Position numbers and translations under genes: made by a program
Notes under the pieces: model-generated
Databases searched by the model: none
What the model was told of the DNA's origin: nothing
The model's input: only the letters and a program-made list of their open reading frames with translations
Assembly (NCBI RefSeq): GCF_004216695.1
Contig: NZ_SGXC01000002.1
Location: 1,488,001-1,552,000 of the forward strand
Reading direction: 5' to 3'
DNA length: 64,000 nucleotides
Source: Pigmentiphaga kullae
Lineage (GTDB): Bacteria; Pseudomonadota; Gammaproteobacteria; Burkholderiales; Burkholderiaceae_B
Shown: positions 29,372-43,740 of the stretch, piece after piece
Layout of the letters: every line of letters starts with the position of its first letter
How positions within the stretch are numbered: the stretch's first letter is position 1

Positions 29372-31158
29372 GAAATCTGCGCCTCCGTCCAGGCAAGGGT
29401 ACACATGGGATCGAGCACACCCTGCCGCAAGCCGCGTGCCAGCCCCGGGCGGCTCTCGAACAGCAGGGCGAAGGTTGCGCCGGGCGTCGTCGCCGCCACC
29501 GCGTCGTCGCCGAAATTGGCGGCGATCGCCAGTGCGCGTCCGTCGCCCAGGCTCCAGCGCGCCTCCACGCCACTGTCGCCCAGCGCGCGCGCCCACAGGG
29601 ATCGCGTCGCATCCAGGCTGGGCATCAGCGCTTCGCGGCGACAGCGCAGCAGCGCCCGATAGTACGCGTACCAATCCCCCGTCTCGCGGAACAGGCCGTG
29701 CCGGGATGCCTCGAAGGTCGATGCCTCGTTCGGATCCGGAATGGCGGCCCGCGCGGCCTCGTCGGCGAAGGCGGGGAAGCTCTCGAACTCCTTGCGCCGC
29801 CCTTCCCGCACCGCTCCGGCCAGTTCCGGCCCATGGCAGGTGAAATACAGGAACGGCGTTTTCACGCCGTACTCCTCGCCCATGAAGATCAACGGGATCT
29901 GGGGAGCCAGCAGCACCAGTGCCACCGCCGCGCGCAGGGCCTGCGTGCGCGCGCCCACCAGGGTCCGCAGGCGCTCGCCCAGCGCCCGGTTGCCGATCTG
30001 GTCGTGGTTCTGGAGGAACAATACGAAACTGGTGGGCGGCAGGTGGGCCGATGGCCGGCCCCGGTGCCGGCCGCCTCGATGGGCCGATGCCTCGCCCTGG
30101 TAGACGAAGCCCTCGGCCAGGCAGCGCGCCAGCCGCGCCGCCGGCCGGTCGTCGTAGTCGCGGTAGTAGCCCTGGTTCTCGCCCGTCAGCAGCCGGTGCA
30201 GGACGTGGTGGCCGTCGTCGTTCCACTGCGCGTCGAACTCGTGTTCCAGCAGCGACACGGCGTTGCCGTCGTGTTCGATGACCAGGTGCACGTGGCGCTG
30301 GCGGTCGGTCGCCTGCCGGATGGCGTGCGCCATCTCCTCCAGCCAATCCTGCTCGGCGATCGCATGCACCGCATCGAACCGCAGGCCGTCGAAGCGGTAT
30401 TCGTGCAGCCAGTACGCCGCGTTGCCGGTGAAAAACTCCCGCACCGGCTTGCGGCGAAAGTCGATGGCCGGCCCCCACGGCGTGTGCACGTCGTCGCGGA
30501 AGAAGGACGGCGCGCAGGCATGCAGGTAGTTGCCGTCGGGACCGAAGTGGTTGTAGACCACGTCCAGGAACACCATGAGTCCCAGGCCGTGGGCTTCGTC
30601 GATCAAGGTCTTGAGCGACTCGGGCGTGCCGTAGGCGCGGTCCGGCGCATAGGGCAGCACGCCGTCGTAGCCCCAGTTCCGGTCGCCGGGAAAATCGGCG
30701 ATGGGCATCAGTTCGATGGCGGTCACGCCCAGCTCGGCCAGGCGCGGCAGATGGCCGCGCACGCCGTCGAAGCCTCCCATGGCGCCCACGTGCAGCTCGT
30801 AGATGACCGCCTCGCTCCAGGGCCGGCCCCGCCAGCGCGTGTTGCGCCACCGGTAGGCGGCCGGATCGACCACCACGCTGGCGTCGTGCACGTCGCCATC
30901 CTGCATGCGCGAGGCGGGATCCGGGACCGAGGTGCCGTCCGCCAGGCGATACCGGTAGCGCGTGCCGGCGCCGCGCGCCACCTCGGCCTCGAACCAGCCT
31001 TCCCGCCTGGCCGACATGGGGACCAGGGACGCTTGCGCGGTGCCGGGATCCAGTTCCACCGACACCGCCTGCTGCCCCGGCGCCCACAGGCGAAAGCGGG
31101 TGCGGTCCGTTCCCAGCAGGCGTGCGCCGAACTTCTCGGCCAGCGGAGCCTTCTTCAT
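29368..31158 (-). CDS. treZ: Malto-oligosyltrehalose trehalohydrolase
   Basis: 596-residue GH13 enzyme that cuts trehalose from the maltooligosyl-trehalose made by TreY. An N-terminal carbohydrate-binding (CBM48-like) domain, RTRFRLWAPGQQAVSVEL, precedes the barrel. Catalytic segments: FDGLRFDAVHAI, HLVIEHDGNAVS, FLQNHDQIGNRALGERL. The ATG of [11 protein letters not shown] overlaps the glgX stop (ATGA); an in-frame TTG six codons earlier is less likely. It is separated from its partner treY only by malQ. Confidence 0.95.
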   Translation of the reverse strand: MKKAPLAEKFGARLLGTDRTRFRLWAPGQQAVSVELDPGTAQASLVPMSARREGWFEAEVARGAGTRYRYRLADGTSVPDPASRMQDGDVHDASVVVDPAAYRWRNTRWRGRPWSEAVIYELHVGAMGGFDGVRGHLPRLAELGVTAIELMPIADFPGDRNWGYDGVLPYAPDRAYGTPESLKTLIDEAHGLGLMVFLDVVYNHFGPDGNYLHACAPSFFRDDVHTPWGPAIDFRRKPVREFFTGNAAYWLHEYRFDGLRFDAVHAIAEQDWLEEMAHAIRQATDRQRHVHLVIEHDGNAVSLLEHEFDAQWNDDGHHVLHRLLTGENQGYYRDYDDRPAARLARCLAEGFVYQGEASAHRGGRHRGRPSAHLPPTSFVLFLQNHDQIGNRALGERLRTLVGARTQALRAAVALVLLAPQIPLIFMGEEYGVKTPFLYFTCHGPELAGAVREGRRKEFESFPAFADEAARAAIPDPNEASTFEASRHGLFRETGDWYAYYRALLRCRREALMPSLDATRSLWARALGDSGVEARWSLGDGRALAIAANFGDDAVAATTPGATFALLFESRPGLARGLRQGVLDPMCTLAWTEAQIS

Positions 31159-33248
31159 GGCACGTTCATCCTGCAACCCAGCAACACCACGCTGCGCGGC
31201 GCCAGCTCCAGCGACACCTCCACCATTTCGGCCTCGGGCGCCTCCGGCCGGCTGCTGTCGACCAGCATGCGCCAGCGCACGACGGGCGCCGGCAGGGAAA
31301 ACGGGACGGCATGGTCATGGCCGTTGACCAGCAGCAGCGTGACCTCGACGCGGCCATCGTGCCGGGCGGCCCGGCGCAGTACCAGCGCGCGCCGGTACGG
31401 GTCGTTCCATGCCTCGCTGCCGACCCGCTCCCCCTGCTCGTCGAACCAGCCGATCTCGGCCAGCCCTTCCTCGACGAAGTGATAGTCCGCCAGGTAGCGT
31501 TCGCTGCGCAGCGATGGATACTCGTGCCGCAGCGCGGCCAGCCGCGCGACGAAGGCGGTCATCGCCCGGCCCTCGTCCGAGGCGGCCAGGCGCCAATCGA
31601 ACCACGATATCTCGTTGTCCTGGCAATAGGCGTTGTTGTTGCCGAACTGGGTGCGCCCGAACTCGTCGCCGCCCAGCAGCATGGGGGTTCCGTGCGAACA
31701 GAACAAGGTCGCCAGCATGGCCCGTGCCGCCGCGGCCCGCGTCGCGAGTACGTCCGGGTCCAGGGTCGGCCCCTCGACGCCCCAGTTGCTGCTCAGGTTC
31801 TCGTTGCTGCCGTCGCGCCCCTCCTCGCCATTGGCCTCGTTGTGCTTGTGCGCATAGCTGACCAGGTCCGCCAGCGTGAAGCCGTCGTGCGCGGTGACGA
31901 AATTCACCGAGGCCCAGGTGCGGCGATGGCGACGGTTGAACAGGTCGCCCGAGCCCGCCAGCCGCGTGGCCAGTTCCGGGCGCACGCCCTCGTCGCCGCG
32001 CCAGAAGCGGCGCACGGTGTCGCGGAAGCGGTCGTTCCATTCGGCGAATCCCGGCGGGTGGTGGCCGACGTGATAGCCGTCGGGTCCGATGTCCCAGGGT
32101 TCGGAAATCAGCTTGAGCCTGGAGAGCAGCGGATCCTGCAGCAGCGCGTCGAAAAAGCCCGCCCCGGGATCGAAGCCGCCGGCCTCGCGGCCCAATGTCA
32201 CGCCCAGGTCGAAGCGAAAGCCGTCCACGCGGAAGGCCTCGGCCCAGTAGCGCAGCGAATCCATGACCATCTGCACCACCCGTGGATGCGACAGGTTCAG
32301 CGTATTGCCGCAGCCCGTGTCGTTGATGTAGTGGCGCTCGTCGCCCGGCACCAGCCGGTAGTAGCTGGCATTGTCCAGCCCGCGCCACGACAGCGTCGGC
32401 CCGGTCTCGCCGGCCTCGCAGGTATGGTTGTAGACGACGTCCAGGATCACCTCGATGCCGGCCGCGTGCAGGTTGCGCACGGCGGTCCGGATCTCGTGCA
32501 GCTCGTTGCGCGACAGGTAGCAGGGTTCGGGAGCGAAAAAGGACAGACTGCTGTAGCCCCAGTAGTTGCGCAGGCCGCGTTCGACCAGGAAACGGTCGTT
32601 GACGTGGGCATGGATGGGCAGCAGTTCGAGCGAGGTCACGCCCAGCGACAGCAGGTGGTCGATCAGCGCGGGATCGGTCAGCGCGCGGAAGGTCCCCCGC
32701 TCGATGGGCCGCATGTCCTCGCGCGAGATCGACATCCCCCGCACGTGGGCCTCGTAGATCACCGTCTGGCCCCACGGCCATTCCGGCCGCTGGTCGCCGT
32801 GCCAGTCGAAGGCATCGTCCACGACCACGCACTTGGGTACCGCGGCGGCGCTGTCGCGGCGGTCCATGCCGCGTTCCTCGCGCCGGAAGCCGTTCAGCGC
32901 GTCGGTCCAGCGCAGCGAGCCGGCCAGCTTGCGCGCATACGGATCGATCAGCAGCTTGTGCGGATTGAAACGGTGGCCATGCTGCGGTTCGTACGGCCCG
33001 AAGGCCCGGTAGCCGTAGACCTGTCCGGGACCGGCGCGCGGCAGGTAGCCGTGCCAGACTTCGTCGGTGCATTCGGGCAACGCCATGCGCGCGATTTCCT
33101 TGCGCCCCGATTCGTCGAACAGACACAGGTCGATACGGTGCGCGTGCGCCGAGAACACGGCGAAGTTCACGCCCATCCCGTCGCAGTGCGCCCCCAGGGG
33201 GTACGGGCGGCCGGGCAGCAGTCGGTCGGCGATGGCGCCCATGATCAT
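31155..33248 (-). CDS. glgX: Glycogen debranching enzyme (isoamylase type)
   Basis: 697-residue GH13 isoamylase that hydrolyses alpha-1,6 branches of glucan, freeing linear chains for TreY and MalQ. It has an N-terminal CBM48-like domain ([22 protein letters not shown]) then GH13 motifs: [43 protein letters not shown]. The ATG ATC ATG start overlaps the glgB stop (ATGA), with a second ATG two codons later. Length is close to E. coli GlgX (657). Confidence 0.95.
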   Translation of the reverse strand: MIMGAIADRLLPGRPYPLGAHCDGMGVNFAVFSAHAHRIDLCLFDESGRKEIARMALPECTDEVWHGYLPRAGPGQVYGYRAFGPYEPQHGHRFNPHKLLIDPYARKLAGSLRWTDALNGFRREERGMDRRDSAAAVPKCVVVDDAFDWHGDQRPEWPWGQTVIYEAHVRGMSISREDMRPIERGTFRALTDPALIDHLLSLGVTSLELLPIHAHVNDRFLVERGLRNYWGYSSLSFFAPEPCYLSRNELHEIRTAVRNLHAAGIEVILDVVYNHTCEAGETGPTLSWRGLDNASYYRLVPGDERHYINDTGCGNTLNLSHPRVVQMVMDSLRYWAEAFRVDGFRFDLGVTLGREAGGFDPGAGFFDALLQDPLLSRLKLISEPWDIGPDGYHVGHHPPGFAEWNDRFRDTVRRFWRGDEGVRPELATRLAGSGDLFNRRHRRTWASVNFVTAHDGFTLADLVSYAHKHNEANGEEGRDGSNENLSSNWGVEGPTLDPDVLATRAAAARAMLATLFCSHGTPMLLGGDEFGRTQFGNNNAYCQDNEISWFDWRLAASDEGRAMTAFVARLAALRHEYPSLRSERYLADYHFVEEGLAEIGWFDEQGERVGSEAWNDPYRRALVLRRAARHDGRVEVTLLLVNGHDHAVPFSLPAPVVRWRMLVDSSRPEAPEAEMVEVSLELAPRSVVLLGCRMNVP

Positions 33249-35420
33249 TCGGGTTCGAGCAGCAAGGTGGCCAGCGGCGGCAGCGTCAGCACCAGCGAAT
33301 GGGTCAGGCCGTGCGCGCCCTGCTGCCGTGCCTGGACCGCGCCGGCGTTGCCCACGCCCGAGCCGCCGTAGTCGGCCGCGTCGGTATTGACGATCTCGCG
33401 CCAGCGCCCGCCCCGCGGCACACCCAGCCGGTAGTCGCCGCGCGGGACCGGCGTCATGTTGCACACCGCCAGCACGCAGCGTTCTCCGTCCATGCGCAGG
33501 TAGGCGAACACGCTGTTGCGGTCGTCGTCCCCGATCACCCAGCGGAATCCCGCCGGATCGCCGTCCAGCCGATGCAGCGCGGGCGTGCCGGCGTAAGTCC
33601 GGTTCAGGTCGCCCACCAGCCGCTGCACGCCGGCATGCAGCGGATCGGCCAGGGAGTCCCAGGCCAGTTGCGCGTCGTGGTTCCACTCGCGTTCCTGGGC
33701 CAGTTCCCCGCCCATGAACAACAGCTTCCTGCCGGGATGGCTCCACATGACCCCGAAATAGGCACGCAGGTTGGCAAAACGCTGCCAGCGGTCGCCCGGC
33801 ATCTTGCCGATCAGCGAGCCCTTGCCGTGGACCACCTCGTCGTGCGAGAGCGGCAGCACGAATTGCTCCGAATAGGCATACACCATGCCGAAGGTCAGGT
33901 CGTGGTGGTGATAGTGCCGGTGGACGGGATCCCGCTCCATGTAGCGCAGCGTGTCGTGCATCCAGCCCATGTTCCACTTGTAGTGGAATCCCAGCCCGCC
34001 CGCTTCCGGCGGCGCGGTCACGCCCGGCCAGGCGGTGGATTCCTCGGCGATCATCATCGCATCGGGGAAAAGGCGCCGCACGCTGCCGTTCAGATCGCGC
34101 AGGAACGCGATGGCCTCCAGGTTCTCCCTTCCGCCGTGGATATTCGGCACCCACTCCCCGGCGCGGCGGCTGTAGTCCCGATACAGCATGGAGGCGACCG
34201 CATCCACCCGCAACCCGTCCACGTGATAGCGGTCCAGCCAGTGCAGCGCGCTGGCCCGCATGAAGTTGCAGACCTCGTTGCGGCCCAGGTTGTAGATGTT
34301 GGTGTTCCAGTCCTGGTGGAAGCCTTCGCGCGGGTCCTGGTATTCGTACAGCGCCGTGCCGTCGAAATGCGCCAGCCCATGGGGATCGGTGGGGAAATGC
34401 GCGGGCACCCAGTCCAGGATCACGCCCAGGCCCGCCGCGTGGCAGCGGTCGATGAACGCGGCGAAATCGCGCGGCGAGCCATGGCGCGCCGTGGGTGCGA
34501 ACATGCCCAGCGGCTGGTAGCCCCACGAGCCGCCGAAGGGATATTCCATGATGGGCAGCAGTTCGAGATGCGTGAAGCCCATCCCGGTCACGTAGGGAAT
34601 CAGGCGGTCGGCCAGTTCGTGCCAGCTCCAGGTCCCGCCGTCCTCTTTCCTGAGCCAGGAACCGGCATGCACCTCGTAGACCGAGATGGGCGCATCGGCC
34701 GCGTGGCGCGCCGCGCGGCTGGCCATCCAGGCCTGGTCCGTCCATGCGTAGGGCTCGGGATCGGCGATCACCGATGCCGAGCCCGGCGCCGGTTCGGCCT
34801 GGAAGGCGCAGGGATCGGCTTTCTGCGGCAGCAATCCGCCATCGGGCCCCAGCAGTTCGTACTTGTAGGACTCGCCATGCGACAGGCGGGGCACGAACAG
34901 CTCCCATACGCCCGCGGCATGGCGCAGGCGCATGGGGTGGCGGCGGCCGTCCCAGGCGTTGAAGCTGCCAACCACCGATACCCGGCGGGCATTGGGCGCC
35001 CACACCGCGAAGCGCACGCCCGGCACGCCATCCATCGCGGTGCAATGCGCGCCCAGGCAGGCCGCGAGGCCGTCGTGGCCGCCTCGCGCCAGCCGCGCAA
35101 GATCCTCATCGCCCAGGATGAGGCCGAAGGCGTAGGGGTCCTCGGTTTCCTGGAACGCGCCGGGCCACTGGATGCGCAGCCGGTAGCCCGGGCGGCCGGA
35201 CAGGAAGCCGGGCTCGGCCCGGGCCTCGAACACCCCGGCGCGCAGCGGCTTCAGATCCACGACCTCCCCCGTGTCCGAGACGGCCTGCACGGTCGCGGCA
35301 CCGGGCAGAAAGGCGCGCAGCCACAGCCGGCCGTCGCGTCGCTGCGGCCCCAGCACCGAAAAAGGGTCGGCATGCCTGCCCGCCGTCAGTGCGTCGATAT
35401 CCGCGGGCCCGATCCCGCCG

Positions 35421-35440
<20 letters not shown>
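33245..35440 (-). CDS. glgB: 1,4-alpha-glucan branching enzyme
   Basis: 731-residue GH13 enzyme that adds alpha-1,6 branches to glucan. Two N-terminal beta domains come first (the second holds [27 protein letters not shown]), then the barrel: [19 protein letters not shown] (Asp nucleophile), [13 protein letters not shown] (Glu acid), [15 protein letters not shown] start at TTG (LTDNSRDGG) because AGAGGA lies a few bases upstream and the length then matches E. coli GlgB (728). This start lies 20 bases inside the end of treS/mak. Ends in an ATGA overlap with glgX. Confidence 0.94.
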
Positions 35441-38795
<3,355 letters not shown>

Positions 38796-38835
38796 GCGTC
38801 CTCGCCTGCCGATGGATCCCCGGGTGGCAGGGCTC

Positions 38836-41800
38836 CTAGAATCGTCGGGATATACGCCATATCGCGTAGGGGCCGCCAGGTTCGAGCCACACGTGCTGCA
38901 TCTTTCCGCGCCAATCGAAGCGATACCCGCGCAGCAGGTCTTCGGCATGCAGCGTGCCGTCGTCCGGCAAGCCGAACTCCCACAGCGGAAGTTCGATGTT
39001 GGCGCCCTGCGCGCCGCGGGGGTCGAGGTTCACCACCACCAGCACCACGTTGTCGCGCTCCGGCGTCGCCCTGGTATAGGCCAGCACCCGGTCATTATCG
39101 GTGTTCAAAAAACCGGTGCCTGTATGGATATGCAACGCCGGGTTGTCGCGCCGTATCCGGTTCAGGACGCCGATCTCGGCCACGATGTTGCCCGGGCGGT
39201 CCCAATCCCAGGCCCGGATCTCGTACTTCTCGGAATCGAGATACTCCTCCTTGCCGGGCACCGGCGTGCCCTCGCACAGCTCGAAGCCACTGTACATGCC
39301 CCACGAGCCGGACAGCGTGGTCGCCAGCGCGGCGCGGATCAGGAAGCCCGGACGGCCCGAATCCTGCAGGTGGCGCGGATTGATGTCGGGCGTGTTGACG
39401 AAGAAATTGGGCCGGAAAAAATCGGATACAGGCGGCCGCGAGATTTCCTCCACGTAGTCGGTCAATTCGCGCCGCGTCTCGCGCCACGTGAAATAGGTGT
39501 AGGACTGCGAGAAACCCAGCTTGGCCAGCCGGTACATCATCTTGGGCCGGGTGAAGGCTTCCGACAGAAACACCACGTCGGGATGGCGCGCGTGCACCTG
39601 GGCGATCAGCCATTCCCAGAACGGCAGCGGCTTGGTGTGCGGATTGTCCACGCGGAAGATCCGCACCCCCTCCCCGGCCCAGAACAGCACCACGTCCAGC
39701 AGCGCCAGCCACAGGCCCGAGGCGGCGTCGCGCCCGTTTGCGGCGCGCGCGTAGAAATCGACGTTGACGATGTCCTCGTATTTCTTGGGCGGATTTTCGG
39801 CATAGCGCAGCGAGCCGTCGGCGCGCCACGCGAACCACTCGGGATGCCGAGCCAGCCAGGGATGGTCGGGCGAGCACTGGATGGCGAAATCCAGGGCGAT
39901 CTCCAGCCCGTGCCGGGCCGCCTCGCCCACCAGCGCGCAGAAATCGTCCAGCGTCCCCAGTTCGGGATGTATCGCGTCGTGTCCGCCCTCTTCCGAGCCG
40001 ATCGCGTATGGGCTGCCCGGGTCGCCGGGTTCGGCCACGAGATTGTTGTTGCGGCCCTTGCGGTTGCGGCGGCCGATGGGATGGATGGGTGGGAAGTACA
40101 GGACGTCGAAGCCCATGTCCCGTATCGCGGGCAGGCGAGCCGCCACGTCGGCGAAGGTGCCGTGACGATGCGCGTCGCCGCTTTGCGAACGCGGGAAGCA
40201 CTCGTACCAGCTCCCGAACTGGGCGGTCCGGCGCTCCACCCGGACCGGGAATTCCGCCGAGCGCGACGCGAATTCGCGTGGCTCCAGCGCCTGGATCAAG
40301 GCGGCGGCCTCGGGCGAACGTATCCAGGCCAGGCAGGCGTCGCCGCGCAGGTCCGCCAGGCCCCGAGCGGCTTCCTCGGCCCGGGCCCGAACCTCGTGCC
40401 CGGCCTGGGACGCGCGGCCCAGCACCTTCGCGATCCAGCCGCGAACCTCCTCGACTTCCACCGCCACGTCCACGCCCGCATCCGTTTTCTTGCGCAATTC
40501 GTCCAGGTAGGTGGCGTAGGTGTCGCGCCAGGCCTCGATCGCGTAGCAGCCCATGCCCACGCGTTCGAAGCGGCAGACGGCCTCCCAGCGGTCGTTGCCC
40601 AGATGGACCATGGGCACCCGGATCCAGGCCTCCTCGTCGGCGGCGCGCCAGAGCAGGTCGGCGGCCAGCTTGTCGTGGCCGTCCATGAAGATGTCGGCGC
40701 GCACCGACAGCGCCTCGCCCGGCGTGCGCTTGACCGCGAACCGGCCGTGCTCGATGGCGGGCTCGACCGCCTCGATGGCCACGCGGGACGCGCCCATGGC
40801 CGCGGTCAGCGACCGGCGGCGCGGCAGCACGGCCAGCACGGGGGGCGCGGGCTCCAACTCCACGACCTGCGCGGCGCCGGGCCCCAGCGCGGCGGGCACC
40901 TTGCCTTCGGCCGGCCGCTGCACGCGGTCCGGCAGGCGCGACTGGATCATGGGCCAGTCCACCGCCGACGCGGCCAGCAGATCGGGATTGAACAACAGCA
41001 GATGGCTGCCACGGCGGCCTCGTTGCCCGTCGGCGCGGCGCAGCATCATGGCGATGGGCGCGTCGGCGCCGCCCAGCGGCGACAAGGCCACGCCGTCGGC
41101 CGGCGCCCGCGCCAGCCAGCGGTTCGCAGCCTGAAGGTCCGCGCCCAGATCCAGTTGATCGTGCGGTGCACCGTCCAGGCCGTGCCGTTCGTACCCCATG
41201 GGCACCAGCCAGCCCGCGCCGCAGGTGGCGGCCGCCCAGAGCGCGCGGATCGAGGCGCGTCGCCGCACCTCGGGATCCGGCACGCCCACGCCCGCCGCGC
41301 CGGCTCCATACGGATCCGAGGGAAAGGCCAGTACGGCGCAGCCGGTATCCGCCAGCGCATGCCATTCGTCCATGAACCAGGCGCTGCGGAAATCCCACCA
41401 GGCCAGTGACGAGAACACATGGGAAAAACCCAGGCCGCGCAAGCCGCCCACCACCGCGCGCGACAGGCCGGGCGTCCACGCCAGCAGATCCAGGCCGTCC
41501 TCGCGCTCGCGCAGCGGCGCCAGCCGCTGCGGCAACGAAGCGGGTGTCGCCAGGTCCCTGATCAGCAGGCCCCGGGCACCCAGGTCACGCCACACCAGGC
41601 CGCGCGCCGCCCAATCGACCGCGCCTTCCCCCTCGCCGGCGGGCGGGCAATCCAGATAAAGCTCCAGCCGGCGCCGGGACGCGGCGCGCGCCAGCGCCTG
41701 GCACGCGGCCTCGTCGCCCGCGTCGCGCGCATCGGCCAGCACTTGTCCGAATCCCAGCGCGGCGGCCGACTCCAGCCACCCGCGCCAGGGCGCGGCCAGG

Positions 41801-41883
41801 ACGCCCGCACCGTCCAGCACCGGCCCCAGGGCCGACACCCTGGCGTGGTAGATACGCAGCGGCGGTCGGCGTCGCGCCGCCAT
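38836..41883 (-). CDS. glgE: Maltose-1-phosphate maltosyltransferase, long form
   Basis: 1015-residue GH13_3 enzyme that adds maltose from maltose-1-phosphate to the end of alpha-1,4-glucan. The C-terminal 670 residues cover a normal GlgE: RRTAQFGSWYECFPRS, DVLYFPPIHPIGRRNRKG, VRIFRVDNPHTKPLPF (Asp nucleophile), VVFLSEAFTRPKMMYRL (Glu acid). The first 350 residues are an extra domain with amylase-barrel-like stretches (FSSLAWWDFRSAWFMDEW, GAGWLVPMGYE) but no visible catalytic set. It starts at MAARRRPPLRIYHAR; this ATG shares one base with the glgA stop. Confidence 0.94.
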   Translation of the reverse strand: MAARRRPPLRIYHARVSALGPVLDGAGVLAAPWRGWLESAAALGFGQVLADARDAGDEAACQALARAASRRRLELYLDCPPAGEGEGAVDWAARGLVWRDLGARGLLIRDLATPASLPQRLAPLREREDGLDLLAWTPGLSRAVVGGLRGLGFSHVFSSLAWWDFRSAWFMDEWHALADTGCAVLAFPSDPYGAGAAGVGVPDPEVRRRASIRALWAAATCGAGWLVPMGYERHGLDGAPHDQLDLGADLQAANRWLARAPADGVALSPLGGADAPIAMMLRRADGQRGRRGSHLLLFNPDLLAASAVDWPMIQSRLPDRVQRPAEGKVPAALGPGAAQVVELEPAPPVLAVLPRRRSLTAAMGASRVAIEAVEPAIEHGRFAVKRTPGEALSVRADIFMDGHDKLAADLLWRAADEEAWIRVPMVHLGNDRWEAVCRFERVGMGCYAIEAWRDTYATYLDELRKKTDAGVDVAVEVEEVRGWIAKVLGRASQAGHEVRARAEEAARGLADLRGDACLAWIRSPEAAALIQALEPREFASRSAEFPVRVERRTAQFGSWYECFPRSQSGDAHRHGTFADVAARLPAIRDMGFDVLYFPPIHPIGRRNRKGRNNNLVAEPGDPGSPYAIGSEEGGHDAIHPELGTLDDFCALVGEAARHGLEIALDFAIQCSPDHPWLARHPEWFAWRADGSLRYAENPPKKYEDIVNVDFYARAANGRDAASGLWLALLDVVLFWAGEGVRIFRVDNPHTKPLPFWEWLIAQVHARHPDVVFLSEAFTRPKMMYRLAKLGFSQSYTYFTWRETRRELTDYVEEISRPPVSDFFRPNFFVNTPDINPRHLQDSGRPGFLIRAALATTLSGSWGMYSGFELCEGTPVPGKEEYLDSEKYEIRAWDWDRPGNIVAEIGVLNRIRRDNPALHIHTGTGFLNTDNDRVLAYTRATPERDNVVLVVVNLDPRGAQGANIELPLWEFGLPDDGTLHAEDLLRGYRFDWRGKMQHVWLEPGGPYAIWRISRRF

Positions 41884-43424
41884 CAGGCCCGTTTCCGTAC
41901 GCTGGCCTCGACCGTGGCGCTGGCCGTCTCCGGACGGCGGGCGACCATGGGCGCGCCCACGGGAGCGACCGGCGCGAGCATGCGGTACAGCTCCACATAG
42001 TGAGCGGCGGAGGCTTCCCAGCCGAAATGGCGGGTCATCCCGTTCTTCTGCAGGGCCGACCATCGCTGGGGCTGGGCAAAGGTCTGCAGCGCGCGCTCGA
42101 CGGCCGCCAGCATATCGGCGGGCCTGTCCCCATCGAACAGGATGCCGGTGGCCGAGCCGACCTCGGCATCCGGCTCCGGCGCCAGGCCGGCGATGCTGTC
42201 GGCCAGCCCGCCGACGCGGGACGCGATGGGCACGGTTCCGTACAGCATGGAGTAGAGCGGGGTCAGGCCGAAGGGCTCGAAACGGCTGCCGTGCAACAGC
42301 ATGTCGGCGCCGGCATGCAGCAGATGTCCGCGCCGTTCGTCGTAGCCGATGTGCACGCCCAGGTTGCGGGGATGATGCGAAGCCAGTTCCTGCAGCGACG
42401 CTTCCAGCGCGCGTTCGCCGCAGCCGAGCACGGCGATCTGCAGGCGCGGATGCGCCGCCAGCAGCAGGGGGAACACCTTGATCGCCAGATCCGCCATCTT
42501 CTGCGAGGTCAGGCGGCTGCCCATGGCGAGCAGCGGCGCCTCGGGGTCGGTGGGCAGACCGAACGCGCGCTGCATTTCCAGCTTGTTGCGGATCTTGCCG
42601 CGCATGTCCAGGGCGGAGAAATGCTCGGGCAGGTAGGGATCGCAGCCCGGGTCCCAGACCTCGGTGTCGATGCCGTTGGGGATGGCGTGCAGCTCATGGG
42701 CGCGCAAACCCAGCACGCCCTCCAGTCCGTGGCCGAACGCCGGCGTCAGGATCTCGCGCGCGTAGGTGGCGCTGACCGTGGTGATCTTGTCGGCGTAGCG
42801 CAGCCCCGCCTTCATGAAGTTCAGGTTGCCCCAGAATTCCACGCCGTCGCTGCCGCGATAGGCGGGCGGAATGCCGAGATCCTCCGCCAGGTGCAGCGGG
42901 AAGTTGCCCTGGAACGCCAGGTTGTGGATGGTCAACACGGTCTTCGGCCGCTTGATGCCGGCGGCGTGCAGGTACAACGGCGTCAGTGCCGCGTGCCAAT
43001 CGTGGGCGTGCACCACGTGCGGCACCCGGATCGGCGTCTCGCCCACCGAAATCCGCTTGGCCGCCTGGGCCAGCGCGGCAAAGCGGATTCCATTGTCGGG
43101 GAACTCTCTCCCGTCCGCATCCAGGTAGGGGTTGCCCGGGCGCACGTACAGGGCATCGTTGCGCAACAGCAGGACCGGTATCTCGGCATCGGCCACCCAT
43201 CCCGCCCAGACCTCGGCATCGCCGCCGACCAACCCGGGCAGATCGGCCACTTTCTCCAGGTCGCTGGCGGCATGCAGCGCGCTTTCATAGGCGGGCATGA
43301 AGATGGTCGCGTCGACGTGGGCGTCGCGCAGGGCCCGCGCCAGGCCGCTCACCGCGTCGCCCAGGCCGCCGGTCTTGGCGAGCGGCAGGGCCTCCGACGT
43401 TACTAGCATGACTCTCGGCAGCAA
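41883..43424 (-). CDS. glgA: Glycogen synthase (GT5)
   Basis: 513-residue glucosyltransferase making linear alpha-1,4-glucan from a nucleotide-glucose, probably ADP-glucose. It has the N-terminal KTGGLGDAVSGLARAL (substrate loop), HAHDWHAAL, and C-terminal SRFEPFGLTPLYSMLYGT. I start at TTG (LLPRVMLVTSEA) since GGAG lies seven bases upstream; an ATG five codons later would begin MLVTSEA. First gene of the operon. No glgC (ADP-glucose supply) or glgP is in the window, so the donor must be made elsewhere. Confidence 0.93.
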   Translation of the reverse strand: MLPRVMLVTSEALPLAKTGGLGDAVSGLARALRDAHVDATIFMPAYESALHAASDLEKVADLPGLVGGDAEVWAGWVADAEIPVLLLRNDALYVRPGNPYLDADGREFPDNGIRFAALAQAAKRISVGETPIRVPHVVHAHDWHAALTPLYLHAAGIKRPKTVLTIHNLAFQGNFPLHLAEDLGIPPAYRGSDGVEFWGNLNFMKAGLRYADKITTVSATYAREILTPAFGHGLEGVLGLRAHELHAIPNGIDTEVWDPGCDPYLPEHFSALDMRGKIRNKLEMQRAFGLPTDPEAPLLAMGSRLTSQKMADLAIKVFPLLLAAHPRLQIAVLGCGERALEASLQELASHHPRNLGVHIGYDERRGHLLHAGADMLLHGSRFEPFGLTPLYSMLYGTVPIASRVGGLADSIAGLAPEPDAEVGSATGILFDGDRPADMLAAVERALQTFAQPQRWSALQKNGMTRHFGWEASAAHYVELYRMLAPVAPVGAPMVARRPETASATVEASVRKRA

Positions 43425-43740
43425 GATGTTTCTCCGGCAAAAGACGCTTCCCCAGGGGCAGCTGATGAGTGGGTCGGACTTCACATGCGCAGGGATCTTC
43501 CTCGTGCGGCGGGCGGGTGCCGCGCCGGATAATGTCCATCCTCGCCGATAAAAATTACCGCTGTGAGTAAGATGTACATGTCCGACGCGGCGTCCCTCCC
43601 GGGATGGGCATCCCTTGCCGGGGACAAGGGCAATATGCATGCCATGGTGCGCCGCGCACGTCCGGCGTTGCGCCGGGTTTTGTAACGACATTCTTCCCGC
43701 GCGCCGCGTGGAAGTCTTTGATCACCAAAAGAGAAACACC
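43425..43740. other. Divergent intergenic region, glgA / ankyrin gene
   Basis: 316 bases without a convincing gene; it must hold the promoter of the 18.8 kb glucan operon (minus) and that of the ankyrin gene (plus). I see a perfect six-base-stem hairpin at 43601-43614 (GGGATG, GG, CATCCC) and AT-rich patches (ATAATGTCC near 43530, ATAAAAATTACC near 43550). No full -35/-10 pair can be called with confidence on either strand. Confidence 0.5.

Noticed and set aside
24576-29612. A single 1678-codon frame that would fuse a large domain to TreY
   Set aside because: The part upstream of 27254 is an out-of-phase reading of malQ with no family similarity. Real MalQ lies in another frame and ends in an ATGA overlap with treY. 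The same argument removes the apparent extensions upstream of malQ, glgX and the flavoprotein gene.
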